The position numbers and the translations under genes were made by a program. A stretch of DNA of 64,000 nt, from contig JBBCJB010000003.1 of assembly GCA_037190485.1 (NCBI GenBank), forward strand, positions 211,476 to 275,475, in the 5' to 3' direction. Positions 25,703 through 34,115 of the stretch are shown here, piece after piece (the first letter of the stretch is position 1; every line of letters starts with the position of its first letter). Origin of the DNA: Parapedobacter sp037190485 (lineage in GTDB: Bacteria > Bacteroidota > Bacteroidia > Sphingobacteriales > Sphingobacteriaceae). Below the pieces are notes generated by a model. That model did not search any database. It was not told where the DNA came from and worked only from the letters and a program-made list of their open reading frames with translations.

Positions 25703-26467
25703 ATGCTGAACGATAAGACCGTATTGATCACGGGTGGCGGCTCGGGAATTGGCGAAGCACTCGTATCCAAGTTGGCTGATGGTAACAGGGTCATTATTTG
25801 CGGAAGAAATGAAGACAAGCTGAAAAAGGTGGCCGCTTCGACTAGAAACGTGTCCTACTACGTTGCCGATGTCTCCGTCCCGGATGAAATCGACGGACTG
25901 TTCAAGAGAATAAAGGCAGCAGGAATGGTCCTGGACGTCCTTTTCAACAATGCCGGTGTCGTCGAGCGATGGGATATCACCCAAACCGCGCTGTCGTCTG
26001 CGGAAGTCTTTGAACGGATAAACACCAACCTTTCCGGTGCGATCGCGATTACGCAACATTTCATCGGTCAAGCAGACCGGTCCGCGGATAACCTGATTGT
26101 CAACATCACTTCTTCCGTAGCCATTTTCCCTTTTCCCGCTTTGGGGTTGTACTCCACGTCAAAGGCTGGCTTGAGCGTGTTCACGAAAATACTGAGGCAT
26201 CAGCTGAAAGGCACGAATTTCAGGGCGGTGGAAATCCTTCCGACCCAAGTGGAAACAGCGATGTCCACGCGCCTTGGATTCACAACCAAGGGCGCAAGCG
26301 TCATGGATTTCGCAGGCAAGACGATCCGAGCGATAAACCGGGGAAAAGCGGAATACTCGCCCGACCCGAATGTCCTGATGCTGCGCTTGCTGAACAGGCT
26401 CCTACCGAAAGTAAGTTTGCTGAATATGGCCGATAAAATCGGCAGGAAGATCCTGAAAGGGCAATAA
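25703..26467 (+). CDS. SDR family oxidoreductase (DltE-like)
   Basis: 254 residues. TVLITGGGSGIGEALVSKLA is the cofactor motif, IICGRNEDKL the NADP loop, DVLFNNAGVVERWD the NNAG motif. Catalytic residues lie in IVNITSSVAIFP and LYSTSKAGLSVF. The C-terminal half has the long helical tail of DltE-like SDRs. Its target is unknown. The divergent HxlR gene suggests induction by a reactive small molecule. Confidence 0.9.
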   Translation: MLNDKTVLITGGGSGIGEALVSKLADGNRVIICGRNEDKLKKVAASTRNVSYYVADVSVPDEIDGLFKRIKAAGMVLDVLFNNAGVVERWDITQTALSSAEVFERINTNLSGAIAITQHFIGQADRSADNLIVNITSSVAIFPFPALGLYSTSKAGLSVFTKILRHQLKGTNFRAVEILPTQVETAMSTRLGFTTKGASVMDFAGKTIRAINRGKAEYSPDPNVLMLRLLNRLLPKVSLLNMADKIGRKILKGQ

Positions 26468-26734
26468 GGCTGTCAGTGCCAACATTTGAAGGAACGGGGC
26501 GATAAGCAGATTGAACAGACAGGGAAGAAACAACGCATAAAAAGGCACCCGCTCCGTCAATCGACAGAAACGAATACCGATAGCTGGGCTTCGTCGTATA
26601 CGGGAAGCTCGTTTACATTCGATAATCCCATGGACAGGCGCCCCGGCCGATCCATCCTGCGGCTAAACAAATCCAACGGGATGCTGTTAACTTATCGGAC
26701 AACAAGTTTTCAGCGCATCAAACAACACTGCATC

Positions 26735-27736
26735 ATGTCGGATTGGATAAAAAAAGACGCCTATCGCCTGACCGAACAACTAGGACTTGGCGGAGTTGCC
26801 ATCGGAACCGGGTTCGAGGACATCGGCCATGGGGAGGCCCTGGCCATCCTGGCCCAGGCCTGGGATGGAGGCATCCGGTATTACGACACTTCCCCCTGGT
26901 ATGGGCTCACCCGTTGCGAGCGCCTGTTCGGTGAATTCCTCCGGACCAAACCACGCGAGGAGTACATCATTTCCACCAAGGTGGGACGGCTGTTCACTAA
27001 GGTCGCCGATGGACAGGTACCGGAAACCATGTGGAAGAACCCGTATCCCTACGATTTCCGGCACGACTATTCGGGCAACGCGGTGAAACGGTCCATCGAA
27101 GATAGCCTGCAGCGCATGGGATTGGATCGATTGGATATCGTATTTGTCCATGACCTGTCGGAAGACCAGGTCGGTGACCGTTACCTGGACCATTTCAAAC
27201 AGGCCACGGCAGGTGCGTTCAGGGTATTGAGCGACTACCGCGACCAAGGGGTAATCCGCGCGTGGGGCCTCGGCGTCAACCGGATCGAACCCATACTGGA
27301 AAGCCTGGACGTCGCCGACCCGGATATCTGCCTGTCGGCCACCCAGTATTCCATCATCGAGCACGAGGACGCCGTGGATCGCCTGCTGCCCGCCGTCAGG
27401 AAGGCTGGCGTACAGCTGGTTTCGGGCGCGGGATACAATTCGGGATTCCTCACCGGCCGGGACCGGTACAATTACAAACCAGTCGTCCCGAAAGGATTCG
27501 CCGAAAAACGGAGCCGCATCGGGGAAATCGCCGGGAAATACGGAATCGACCTGGTGACCGCGGCATTGCATTTCGTGCTGGCTGCCGACGAGTTCGTGTC
27601 GATCGTCCCCGGAGCCGCAAGCCCGGCGCAGGTGGAATCCAACATCAAGGCCTTCCGTACCCAGGTTCCTCCGGCGTTCTGGGCCGAACTGAAAACGAAT
27701 GGCCTGATGATCTATGGAAAGGCACAGGTGACCTGA
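26735..27736 (+). CDS. aldo/keto reductase (aldose/pyridoxal dehydrogenase-like)
   Basis: 333 residues from the ATG at 26735; the in-frame extension to 26486 is rejected as non-coding in composition. AKR barrel signatures: LGLGGVAIGTGFEDIG, the catalytic DTSPWYGLTRCERLFGEFL (Asp, Tyr), then YIISTKVGRLF with the Lys, RLDIVFVHDLSED with His, RAWGLGVNRIEP, SIVPGAASPAQVE. The TKVGR and DLSED details resemble D-threo-aldose 1-dehydrogenase and pyridoxal 4-dehydrogenase relatives. The 267 bases upstream contain no gene. No operon partner is evident. Confidence 0.9.
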   Translation: MSDWIKKDAYRLTEQLGLGGVAIGTGFEDIGHGEALAILAQAWDGGIRYYDTSPWYGLTRCERLFGEFLRTKPREEYIISTKVGRLFTKVADGQVPETMWKNPYPYDFRHDYSGNAVKRSIEDSLQRMGLDRLDIVFVHDLSEDQVGDRYLDHFKQATAGAFRVLSDYRDQGVIRAWGLGVNRIEPILESLDVADPDICLSATQYSIIEHEDAVDRLLPAVRKAGVQLVSGAGYNSGFLTGRDRYNYKPVVPKGFAEKRSRIGEIAGKYGIDLVTAALHFVLAADEFVSIVPGAASPAQVESNIKAFRTQVPPAFWAELKTNGLMIYGKAQVT

Positions 27737-27770
27737 ATGGACGCTTTGCCACCATGCGACATAGGCCTGT

Positions 27771-27892
27771 GCCGCTACATTCACTTCCGAGAGCGCGATA
27801 TCCGTCAGCTTCGCATCCTTTTCCTCGTCCAGCGTGGTGCCCAGGATGTCTTTCGCTTCGCGGTGCTCCATCAGCGATGCATACGTGACGAC
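27771..27892 (-). pseudogene. fragment of a DUF892 (YciE-like) gene
   Basis: Minus-strand translation gives YASLMEHREAKDILGTTLDE then EKDAKLTDIALSEVNVAAQA, which aligns with the C-terminus of the intact DUF892 protein at 54708-55220 (YAQLMEHREAKEILGTTLNE and so on), with a two-codon deletion. The DNA also aligns well. No N-terminal three quarters is present upstream, so this is a truncated relic lying directly behind the aldo/keto reductase gene. Confidence 0.75.
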
Positions 27893-28388
27893 TCTTTGTA
27901 TACCTCTTTTCAACGACCTGTTCGCGCTTCCGCCGAGCTGCCAGGTAGGGCTTCTCGTAAACCGATAGACCTTTCTCGTCCAGCAATCCCATGGATTGCG
28001 CGAGCTTTCGGCTGATGGCCGCTTCCGCTGAAGCGACAGGCCACCCCGCCATCCATCCCATGAAACCTGCAACTGGCAGGCTCCACGGAATGCAATGGTT
28101 GACACTAAAAACCGATCTTTCGTCAGTTTCCAATGGGTATACGCACCGATCACGGATTTCACCCCATGCCGCGATGATTTTTTTCCGGAACCGGTTACGC
28201 GACACCTTCCAGGCTTTCGCGGACAGGGACAGCGTTATTTGGGACCAGCCGCCCACGCTCCGTACCCCGAATGCCCGCTCCTGCCCCCTTCCTCAATGCG
28301 CCATGGAATCACCGCAAACTTTTTTGGCATCGGCCTGTTGGTATTGCACAGCCGGGCGCATGGTGTGCCCGGACATCAATAAAATCGA
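27893..28388. other. decayed region without an assignable gene
   Basis: Roughly 500 bases between the DUF892 relic and the next gene. The minus strand around 27900-28094 has a coding-like stretch (AEAAISRKLAQSMGLLDEKG, then LSVYEKPYLAARRKREQVVE) that runs into the DUF892 relic in the wrong frame. No complete gene, repeat end or transposase is seen. It looks like accumulated gene remnants. Confidence 0.4.
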
Positions 28389-28706
28389 ATGCACATGAAC
28401 GACGGGGTGATCAGGCCCTTGCAAGTACCGGCGGAACACGACCCAAATGCATCCCTCAAGGAACGTGCGGTATACGCGCTGGCCGACATCGGTAGCGGAA
28501 CGGCACGGCACGTGGCCGCTAAACTACAGGAACTGGGAGACGCCGATGCGACGGAAACGGCGGTGCAGGAAATCCTTGACGGGCTTTTCGACAGCGGCCT
28601 GGTGAACGGCTCAGGTAAGGGCAGCGACCGGACTTTCGATCTTTCGAAGGTGACCCGCGCCCATAGCGGGCACGTCGAGCCCGACCCACCTGCAACGCGT
28701 CCCTGA
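28389..28706 (+). CDS. hypothetical protein, 105 aa
   Basis: The translation has a plausible structured core: DPNASLKERAVYALADIGSG, TARHVAAKLQELGDADATET, AVQEILDGLFDSGLVNG. The alternating helices with a short basic turn before DRTFDLSKV resemble a small winged-helix domain, but no family is recognised. An ATG at 28395 is an alternative start. Codon use agrees with the genome better than the antisense frame. It stands alone on the plus strand next to the decayed region. Confidence 0.55.
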   Translation: MHMNDGVIRPLQVPAEHDPNASLKERAVYALADIGSGTARHVAAKLQELGDADATETAVQEILDGLFDSGLVNGSGKGSDRTFDLSKVTRAHSGHVEPDPPATRP

Positions 28707-28940
28707 CCGACCATATCCTGGCGAAATGGCGAAGCCATCCCGTGGCGCCGTAAATCCTAGCGGGGCAAGGTAACTGATATATTCCGGTAACCAAAAGTAC
28801 GTATTTTTGCGGTATCCACTGCGGCGCTCAACGGATAGCCCCATGCCAACGGTTATCGCCCGGGGCCAACAACATGCAACTTCCAGATGGGAAGAAAGTG
28901 GGAATATTAAACAACGCCGAAAAACATGGCATTGGCACAC

Positions 28941-29351
28941 TTATTTACCTGACCGCATTGCTTTCACTTTTTTGGTATCCTTATCCGTCAACAACTTCTG
29001 GTACTCTTCCGTTTCCATTCCGTAAAGCGCAACTTTTCCACTGGTGTCACTGTGGATACCGAAACCATAGGTTTTTGTCAGTGGAGAAGCGCGAAGACAG
29101 GGCTGTCCTTTCGAGAAAAATCGTTCCCTTGCTTGTTTGTATTCGCTTTTTGTCAAATCGTTCCTGTCGGCAAATACCTGAAAGGATATATCGTCGGAAG
29201 TGTATTTATAGGGATTTCTCGCGATCAACTCATATTGCATTTCCGCAACCGTCTTTTTGTCTTTGGCTGGCGGTTTCGTTCCGACTTTTGCCTTGGAGTC
29301 CTCCGCCACTTCGATAAGCGTGTCAAAATAGTTTGTGGTATGTGTTTTCAT
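28941..29351 (-). CDS. DUF6157 family protein
   Basis: 136 residues. The pattern HTTNYFDTLIEVAEDSKAKV, NPYKYTSDDISFQVFADRN, FFSKGQPCLRASPLTKTYG, HSDTSGKVALYGMETEEYQ matches the conserved DUF6157 layout in Bacteroidota and Firmicutes. The function is unknown; the protein is small, cytoplasmic and free-standing. The 249 bases before the next gene hold a promoter-like box on the plus strand and nothing else. Confidence 0.8.
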   Translation of the reverse strand: MKTHTTNYFDTLIEVAEDSKAKVGTKPPAKDKKTVAEMQYELIARNPYKYTSDDISFQVFADRNDLTKSEYKQARERFFSKGQPCLRASPLTKTYGFGIHSDTSGKVALYGMETEEYQKLLTDKDTKKVKAMRSGK

Positions 29352-29523
29352 TTCCTTTTTTTCGCACTTCGGCTTTAAGTGTGGACGTAAATATAGTCAT
29401 TTCATCGCGGGTATGGTTGGGAAATGTAGACCATGGTAACCACAAAATACGCAGATAGGTCGTCTGCCGTTTCCTAGGTTGAATTTATTGCCCTATGCGA
29501 AGTGGATTGCTGGGTTAGCCGCA

Positions 29524-29531
29524 TACCTTTG
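29524..29531 (+). promoter_or_regulatory. putative -7 box of the SRPBCC gene
   Basis: TACCTTTG matches TAnnTTTG, 69 bases before the start at 29601. No well-spaced -33 TTTG is present. Confidence 0.4.
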
Positions 29532-29600
29532 TCAAACCACAGCATGGTATTGGGTAAACGCAATCCAAACTAACGAATGACATGGCTTAAGGCACGTAAA

Positions 29601-30044
29601 ATGGAAAATTTCAATCGTGTGATTCAACTGGCGGCAACCGCAGAAAGCGTTTACAACGCCCTTACGCAAGAAATCTCGCAATGGTGGACGGAAATGCTTG
29701 AGGGCAACCCCGAAGCGGAAAACGGGACATTCACCGTCAGGTTCGGGGATGCTGTTTTCAAAACCACCGAGGTGACAGCGCTCATACCCAACGAGCGGGT
29801 GGTTTGGAGCGTCGTGGATTCCCTGATTGACCTGCCCACGCTGGAAAAGAAAACGGAATGGATCGGCACCACAATCCGGTGGGATATCGTGCCGGCGGAT
29901 ACCGGAACGACCGTGACGCTTACCCATATGGGCTTGACACCGGAAATCGGATGCTTCGCCATCTGCCGCGAGGGCTGGAAGCAATTCACCGATAGCCTGG
30001 CGGATCATATCCAGGACAGAAAGGGAAGGCCTTTTCAGCGCTAA
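29601..30044 (+). CDS. SRPBCC / AHSA1-like domain protein
   Basis: 147 residues from the ATG at 29601 (an upstream ATG at 29577 adds eight residues). The fold pattern is visible: NRVIQLAATAESVYNALTQE, ISQWWTEMLEGNPE, VTALIPNERVVWSVVDS, TIRWDIVPADTGTTVTLTHM, and a C-terminal helix (CREGWKQFTDSLADHI). AHSA1/START-like proteins bind hydrophobic ligands or act as Hsp90 co-chaperone-like domains. Those of this size often have no known ligand. No operon partner. Confidence 0.85.
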   Translation: MENFNRVIQLAATAESVYNALTQEISQWWTEMLEGNPEAENGTFTVRFGDAVFKTTEVTALIPNERVVWSVVDSLIDLPTLEKKTEWIGTTIRWDIVPADTGTTVTLTHMGLTPEIGCFAICREGWKQFTDSLADHIQDRKGRPFQR

Positions 30045-30123
30045 ACCACCCATAACCAATGACAAGAACACCACCCCAGAATCGCCACACAGAAAATGAA
30101 AGGTCATAATTATGCGTTTAGGC

Positions 30124-30161
30124 ATAAAAAAAGGCCTTTTTTGTAAAAAAAGACCTTTTTG
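30124..30161. terminator. A/T-flanked hairpin between SRPBCC gene and tRNA-Asn
   Basis: Runs of A precede GGCC/GACC cores and runs of T follow them, giving stems that can form from either strand. Placed just after the plus-strand gene and just after the minus-strand tRNA, it could end both transcripts. Confidence 0.4.
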
Positions 30162-30165
30162 TAAT

Positions 30166-30242
30166 TGGCTCCCGAAGCTGGGCTCGAACCAGCGACCCTC
30201 TGATTAACAGTCAGATGCTCTAACCAGCTGAGCTATTCGGGA
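30166..30242 (-). tRNA. tRNA-Asn (anticodon GTT)
   Basis: On the minus strand the sequence runs from TCCCGAATAGCTCAGCTGG through an anticodon stem-loop CTGACTGTTAATCAG to the T-arm GGTTCGAGCC and acceptor TTCGGGA with discriminator G and an encoded CCA. All four arms pair and the anticodon reads GTT (Asn, AAY codons). Confidence 0.97.
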
Positions 30243-30385
30243 ATGTTTAGCTGGTATACCCCGTTTTCGGGACTGCAATATTCGGAACTTTCCACCGAAA
30301 TAGCAAAAAATATTTCAAAAAACCTGCAACTCGTTCGCTGTCAACGGAACCTACGGATTCGGCTATCGCAAAAGCGGATTGCGGC

Positions 30386-31474
30386 TTATTCAAAGATGTA
30401 ATCATACGGGTAAATCAGGATTTCCCAGCTTTCGCCGCCGTCATCCGTAAGGAAGAGCCGATCGGCACCGTACACGATGCCCTGCCGTTCGTTCACGAAA
30501 TGTAACGCCCGCGCTACCACCTGCATGCCATGCACGTCGGTCTGCAGCGTGGCCCAATGCTTGCCACCGTCCACACTTTTGGCCACCCCGCCCGAGGTGG
30601 TAGCGTAGACGATAGCTGCCGAAGCCGGGAAAACCTGCCACACGCCACTGAAATCGATGTCCACGGTCGAAAACGATGCCCCGCCATCCACGGAATGGAG
30701 CGCCGTACCGACTGACTCATGCAGGATGAGCCTGTCGGCATCCACAACGACCATTCGCGGCTTCTCCATCCCCGAAACGATCGCGCCGTTTACCCAATGC
30801 TCCCCGCCGTCGACAGACCGTACAAGCTGTACCCGATTCCGTTGCCCCCACTGGGCCGTAGCCACCCAGACGTGCCCGCTCGCCAATCCGGCGAGTGCAA
30901 TCGCCCGTTCGCCCACTCGACGTAACATCAACGCGCTAGATTGCGCGACCAAGTCGACACGGTAGAGCAGCGCATGGCGATCCGAACCGGCTTGATGCTG
31001 GCCAAGAATCCACAACGTACGATCGTCCTGCAGCCATAACGCCGACGCATGGACCGGCCCCTCTGCCTGCGTAGCGCTCGGCACCACCTCACCGCCGAAG
31101 CGCGTCCAGGTGAGACCCTGGTCGGTCGACATGAAGAGTACGAGCGCATGGCCTTCCATGACGGCACGGACGATCACCCGTTCGCCAAAAGCAACGGCAT
31201 CGATCGATCCCTCCGGCCAGGCCATCGAATCGAAATCAAGGCTCTTGAACCGATCGTCGGTACGGAACGTCCCGCGTTCGGATATGCCCGAAATCTGGTG
31301 ACGGCCCTGCAAGCGCGCGAACACGATCCGGTTATCGTGGATGAGGGCACCCACGGCGGGGTTCACGATTGGTTCCATTGGGTATAAGTCTAACAACGTA
31401 CCCTCGCCCTTACAACCCATCAGTAGCGCGGATGCCAAGGCCCAACCCCCTATTTGCTGTCGGAGTCCCTTCAT
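30386..31474 (-). CDS. BNR/YCF48-like repeat lipoprotein
   Basis: 362 residues. The N-terminal GGWALASALLMGCKGEGTLL is a lipoprotein signal with the modified Cys about residue 21. The body carries repeated Asp-box-like units: MSTDQGLTWTRFG, RSVDGGEHWVNGA, HSVDGGASFSTVD, KSVDGGKHWATL, LTDDGGESWEIL, so a beta-propeller. Such propellers are seen in sialidases and in photosystem assembly factor YCF48; no catalytic residues can be assigned. Its ATG overlaps the stop of the outer-membrane barrel gene by four bases, so it is the third gene of the mgtE operon. Confidence 0.82.
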   Translation of the reverse strand: MKGLRQQIGGWALASALLMGCKGEGTLLDLYPMEPIVNPAVGALIHDNRIVFARLQGRHQISGISERGTFRTDDRFKSLDFDSMAWPEGSIDAVAFGERVIVRAVMEGHALVLFMSTDQGLTWTRFGGEVVPSATQAEGPVHASALWLQDDRTLWILGQHQAGSDRHALLYRVDLVAQSSALMLRRVGERAIALAGLASGHVWVATAQWGQRNRVQLVRSVDGGEHWVNGAIVSGMEKPRMVVVDADRLILHESVGTALHSVDGGASFSTVDIDFSGVWQVFPASAAIVYATTSGGVAKSVDGGKHWATLQTDVHGMQVVARALHFVNERQGIVYGADRLFLTDDGGESWEILIYPYDYIFE

Positions 31475-32103
31475 GGTAAAATCGAAAAGCCTACGGAAAT
31501 ATTCAGCGCATCGAAACGGAACGGGTACGACCTAGGCGTGTCGTAGCCCGACGATTGGTCCTCTTCGCGGATCGTATCGCGTATGCGCATGTTCGGATTG
31601 AAATGCTCGTATCCCATTTTGACGTACCAGGTCCGTACCTGCACCCGCAGGCCAAGTTCATACGAAAAGCCATTGCCATGCAAGTAGCGCTCGGAAAACG
31701 AGGTATCCTCATCGCCATAACTTTCCGCGTCGAAATTGGACGCCCAATTGTATTCGGTCGAGATATACGGGAAGAAGGTTGTCTGCCCCACGTAGAAAAG
31801 ATCATAGCTGGCTTGCGCACCCAACTTGACAAACAACAATTGCTCGGTGACGTGCTCATCAATCTGGTTCGCGAATAGTTTCATGCCCAATTGCGGCCGC
31901 AACCGCAACCTGCCCTCATCGGCAAACTGGAAGGCGGGGCCCAATCGCGCACTTCCACCTGTGCGGAACACCGACCTAACCGAGGCATCGTTGAAGCGCT
32001 CCAACCCGACTTCGCCCTCCAGCAACACCGGCCTGCGCTCCTGTGCCCGGAGCTGGGCGGCGAAAAGCAAAGCGCCGAAGAAGGCCAGCCCCCATCGCAT
32101 CAT
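31471..32103 (-). CDS. outer-membrane beta-barrel protein
   Basis: 210 residues from the ATG at 32103, which overlaps the mgtE stop (ATGA). A signal peptide (MMRWGLAFFGALLFAAQLRA) is followed by QERRPVLLEGEVGLERFND and then alternating amphipathic strands rich in aromatic residues: FFPYISTEYNWASNFDAESY, GNGFSYELGLRVQVRTWYVK, FDALNISVGFSILP, ending in the hydrophobic terminal strand expected of Bam substrates. A longer in-frame extension to 32346 is antisense noise over mgtE. Specific function unknown; the tight operon suggests a role with magnesium transport or envelope integrity. Confidence 0.8.
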   Translation of the reverse strand: MMRWGLAFFGALLFAAQLRAQERRPVLLEGEVGLERFNDASVRSVFRTGGSARLGPAFQFADEGRLRLRPQLGMKLFANQIDEHVTEQLLFVKLGAQASYDLFYVGQTTFFPYISTEYNWASNFDAESYGDEDTSFSERYLHGNGFSYELGLRVQVRTWYVKMGYEHFNPNMRIRDTIREEDQSSGYDTPRSYPFRFDALNISVGFSILP

Positions 32104-33476
32104 AACAGCACCCCCGTGAGCACCAGCGTCGCCACCGTGAAATAAATAATCAGTCCGGTCACGTCCACCAGCGTAGACACGAACGGCGCCGAAGACGAAG
32201 CCGGGTCTGCACCCAGCCTGCGGAGCATGAACGGCAGCATCGAACCCACCACCGACCCCCACAGCACCACGCCCACCAACGACAGGCTGACCACCGCGCC
32301 GACCAGCAACCAGTACGTTCCGTAGGCATTCGCGAAGGCCTGCCACGTACAGATCCTCAGGAAACCGAGCCCGCCCAATATCAGACCGAGCAACAGCCCG
32401 GACAAGATTTCACGCCTCATCACGCGCCACCAATCGTCCAATGTCACCTCTCCAAGGGCCATGGCCTGGATGATCAGCGTGGATGCCTGCGAACCGCTAT
32501 TGCCCCCGCTGGAAAGGATCAGCGGCATGAATAGGATCAGGATGGCGCTCGTCAATTGGGTTTCGTAGTGCTCGAGCACCGTTGCCGTGAGCAATTGGCC
32601 AAAGAACAACACAATGAGCCAGCCTGCCCGCTTCTTGACCAGGTGGGGAATCGATACGTCCAGGTACGGCTCGTCCAGGGCCTCGGTACCCCCGATGCGC
32701 TGCATGTCTTCCGTATATTCCTCGTTGGCGACCCACAGGATATCGTCGACCGTCACGATACCGAGCATGATGTCCTGCTCGTCCACGACGGGAAGGGCCA
32801 CCCGGTTGTTCATCCGGAACACGTTGATCGCTTCTTCCTGCGGATCGTTGGCGTGCAGCGCGATGAGCCGATTGTCGATCAAATCCTTGACCTTGGTTTC
32901 GGGGTCGGCCAACAGGATATCCTTGATCCGGATATCGTCAAGCAACTTGCCATCCTTGTCGATGACATAAAGGACATCGATGGTCTCTGACGCCTTCCCG
33001 TATTTGCGTACATGCTCCAATACCCGTGCGATGTTCCAATGCTGCTTGACGGTGATGTAATCCGGGGTCATCAACCTGCCCACGCTGTCTTCCGGATACC
33101 CCAATAAAGCCAGGGCTTCCTTGCGGTCGGCAGGCGACAACAGGATGATCAATTGCTTCACCACATCGCCCTTGAGTTCGCTGAAAAATGCCGTCCGGTC
33201 GTCTGGCGGGATCTCGTTGATGATCTCTGAAATCTTCGGCCCGGATAGCTTCTTCAGGATCCTTTCCTGCGTGGGGAAATCGAGTATCCGGAACACGTTC
33301 ACGGCCCGGTTGATGCTGAGGGTTTCGATGAACGTTGGCCCATATTCCGGCAACTCGTCAATCAGGGCTTCCACGTCGGAAATGTTCATTTCGTCGAGGT
33401 GATCCCTGAGCTGTTGCTCGCTGCCCTCGGCCAGAAGCAATTCGGTTTGTTCTACCAACATTTCCATTTCGTCCAT
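32100..33476 (-). CDS. mgtE: magnesium transporter MgtE
   Basis: 458 residues with the full MgtE architecture. The N-domain of helical repeats spans about 1-125 (VEALIDELPEYGPTFIETLS; ISEIINEIPPDDRTAFFSEL). Two CBS domains follow (SVGRLMTPDYITVKQHWNIA; VALPVVDEQDIMLGIVTVDD). Then come five membrane helices (GWLIVLFFGQLLTATVLEHY; LILSSGGNSGSQASTLIIQA; the end VTGLIIYFTVATLVLTGVLL). The SGGNSGSQ segment is the pore signature. It is a Mg2+-gated channel of the inner membrane whose cytoplasmic domains close at high Mg2+. It leads an operon of three overlapping genes. Confidence 0.96.
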   Translation of the reverse strand: MDEMEMLVEQTELLLAEGSEQQLRDHLDEMNISDVEALIDELPEYGPTFIETLSINRAVNVFRILDFPTQERILKKLSGPKISEIINEIPPDDRTAFFSELKGDVVKQLIILLSPADRKEALALLGYPEDSVGRLMTPDYITVKQHWNIARVLEHVRKYGKASETIDVLYVIDKDGKLLDDIRIKDILLADPETKVKDLIDNRLIALHANDPQEEAINVFRMNNRVALPVVDEQDIMLGIVTVDDILWVANEEYTEDMQRIGGTEALDEPYLDVSIPHLVKKRAGWLIVLFFGQLLTATVLEHYETQLTSAILILFMPLILSSGGNSGSQASTLIIQAMALGEVTLDDWWRVMRREILSGLLLGLILGGLGFLRICTWQAFANAYGTYWLLVGAVVSLSLVGVVLWGSVVGSMLPFMLRRLGADPASSSAPFVSTLVDVTGLIIYFTVATLVLTGVLL

Positions 33477-33480
33477 GGGC

Positions 33481-33486
33481 CCTCCT
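33481..33486 (-). promoter_or_regulatory. strong ribosome binding site of mgtE
   Basis: AGGAGG on the minus strand, four bases from the ATG at 33476. Such full sites are rare in this window and recur before the acidic proteins and DUF892. Confidence 0.6.
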
Positions 33487-34115
33487 ATCGTTTAGCGGTG
33501 TACTACATTGGATTTGATTTTGCTTGCAAAAGTCGGTTTTTTAAATCAAAACAACGAACGGGTAAACGTTAAAAAACCATAAAGGACAGACCCGCGGTCG
33601 TTGGGGTGGAAACCGATATACTGCCAAAAAGTCACCAAAAAAATCGTCCTTTTCGATGCACTGCCGAGCACTGAAAAAACACCATGCCCGTCATATAGCG
33701 ACACGGCAGCCTGGCCCCCTTATCGCCGGGACAAGCGAACCAACGGCGCGTCGGCGAGGCACGTGTGTGAGCCATCCCGTCCCACGGACGCCGATGTCCT
33801 GTTCTTCCATATGTGTGCTCACTTGGGAAGGATCGACCAACGTGCTGTAGCCGTGCCGACGAAAAAACAGCCTGTGAAAACCGAAAAGATAGTGTACATT
33901 AGCGCTGTTGATCGTCGGCGGCTACGGGCGCCCTCAAATCGGCGCTAAGAAGCCTTTCGCCAAATGCGAATCGGTGCCAATCGTCAGAGATTATGATTAC
34001 TATTAAAATTATACTTATTTAATAATCAATTATTAATACTTATTACATAAAATAAAAAATCATATGAACCCAGGTGCACTCCATGAAAATTTACCAAAAT
34101 AGTTAGCATAAGCAC
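33487..34115. other. gene-free spacer, becoming very AT-rich at its right end
   Basis: No convincing gene in about 630 bases. A plus-strand frame at 33601-33948 has low-complexity, Arg/Pro-rich composition and I do not accept it. From about 33985 to 34115 the DNA is almost all A/T, unlike anything else in the window, and leads into the AT-rich signal-peptide codons of the next gene. Confidence 0.6.

Noticed and set aside
26780..28162. 460-codon minus-strand frame over the aldo/keto reductase
   Set aside because: Only its segment at 27771-27892 resembles a protein (the DUF892 relic). The rest is antisense to an intact gene.
28802..28809. TATTTTTG promoter-like box
   Set aside because: No convincing gene starts downstream on the plus strand; the next gene is on the other strand.
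33601..33948. 115-codon plus-strand frame in the spacer before the surface protein
   Set aside because: Pro/Arg-rich composition, no start signal and no family; treated as non-coding.
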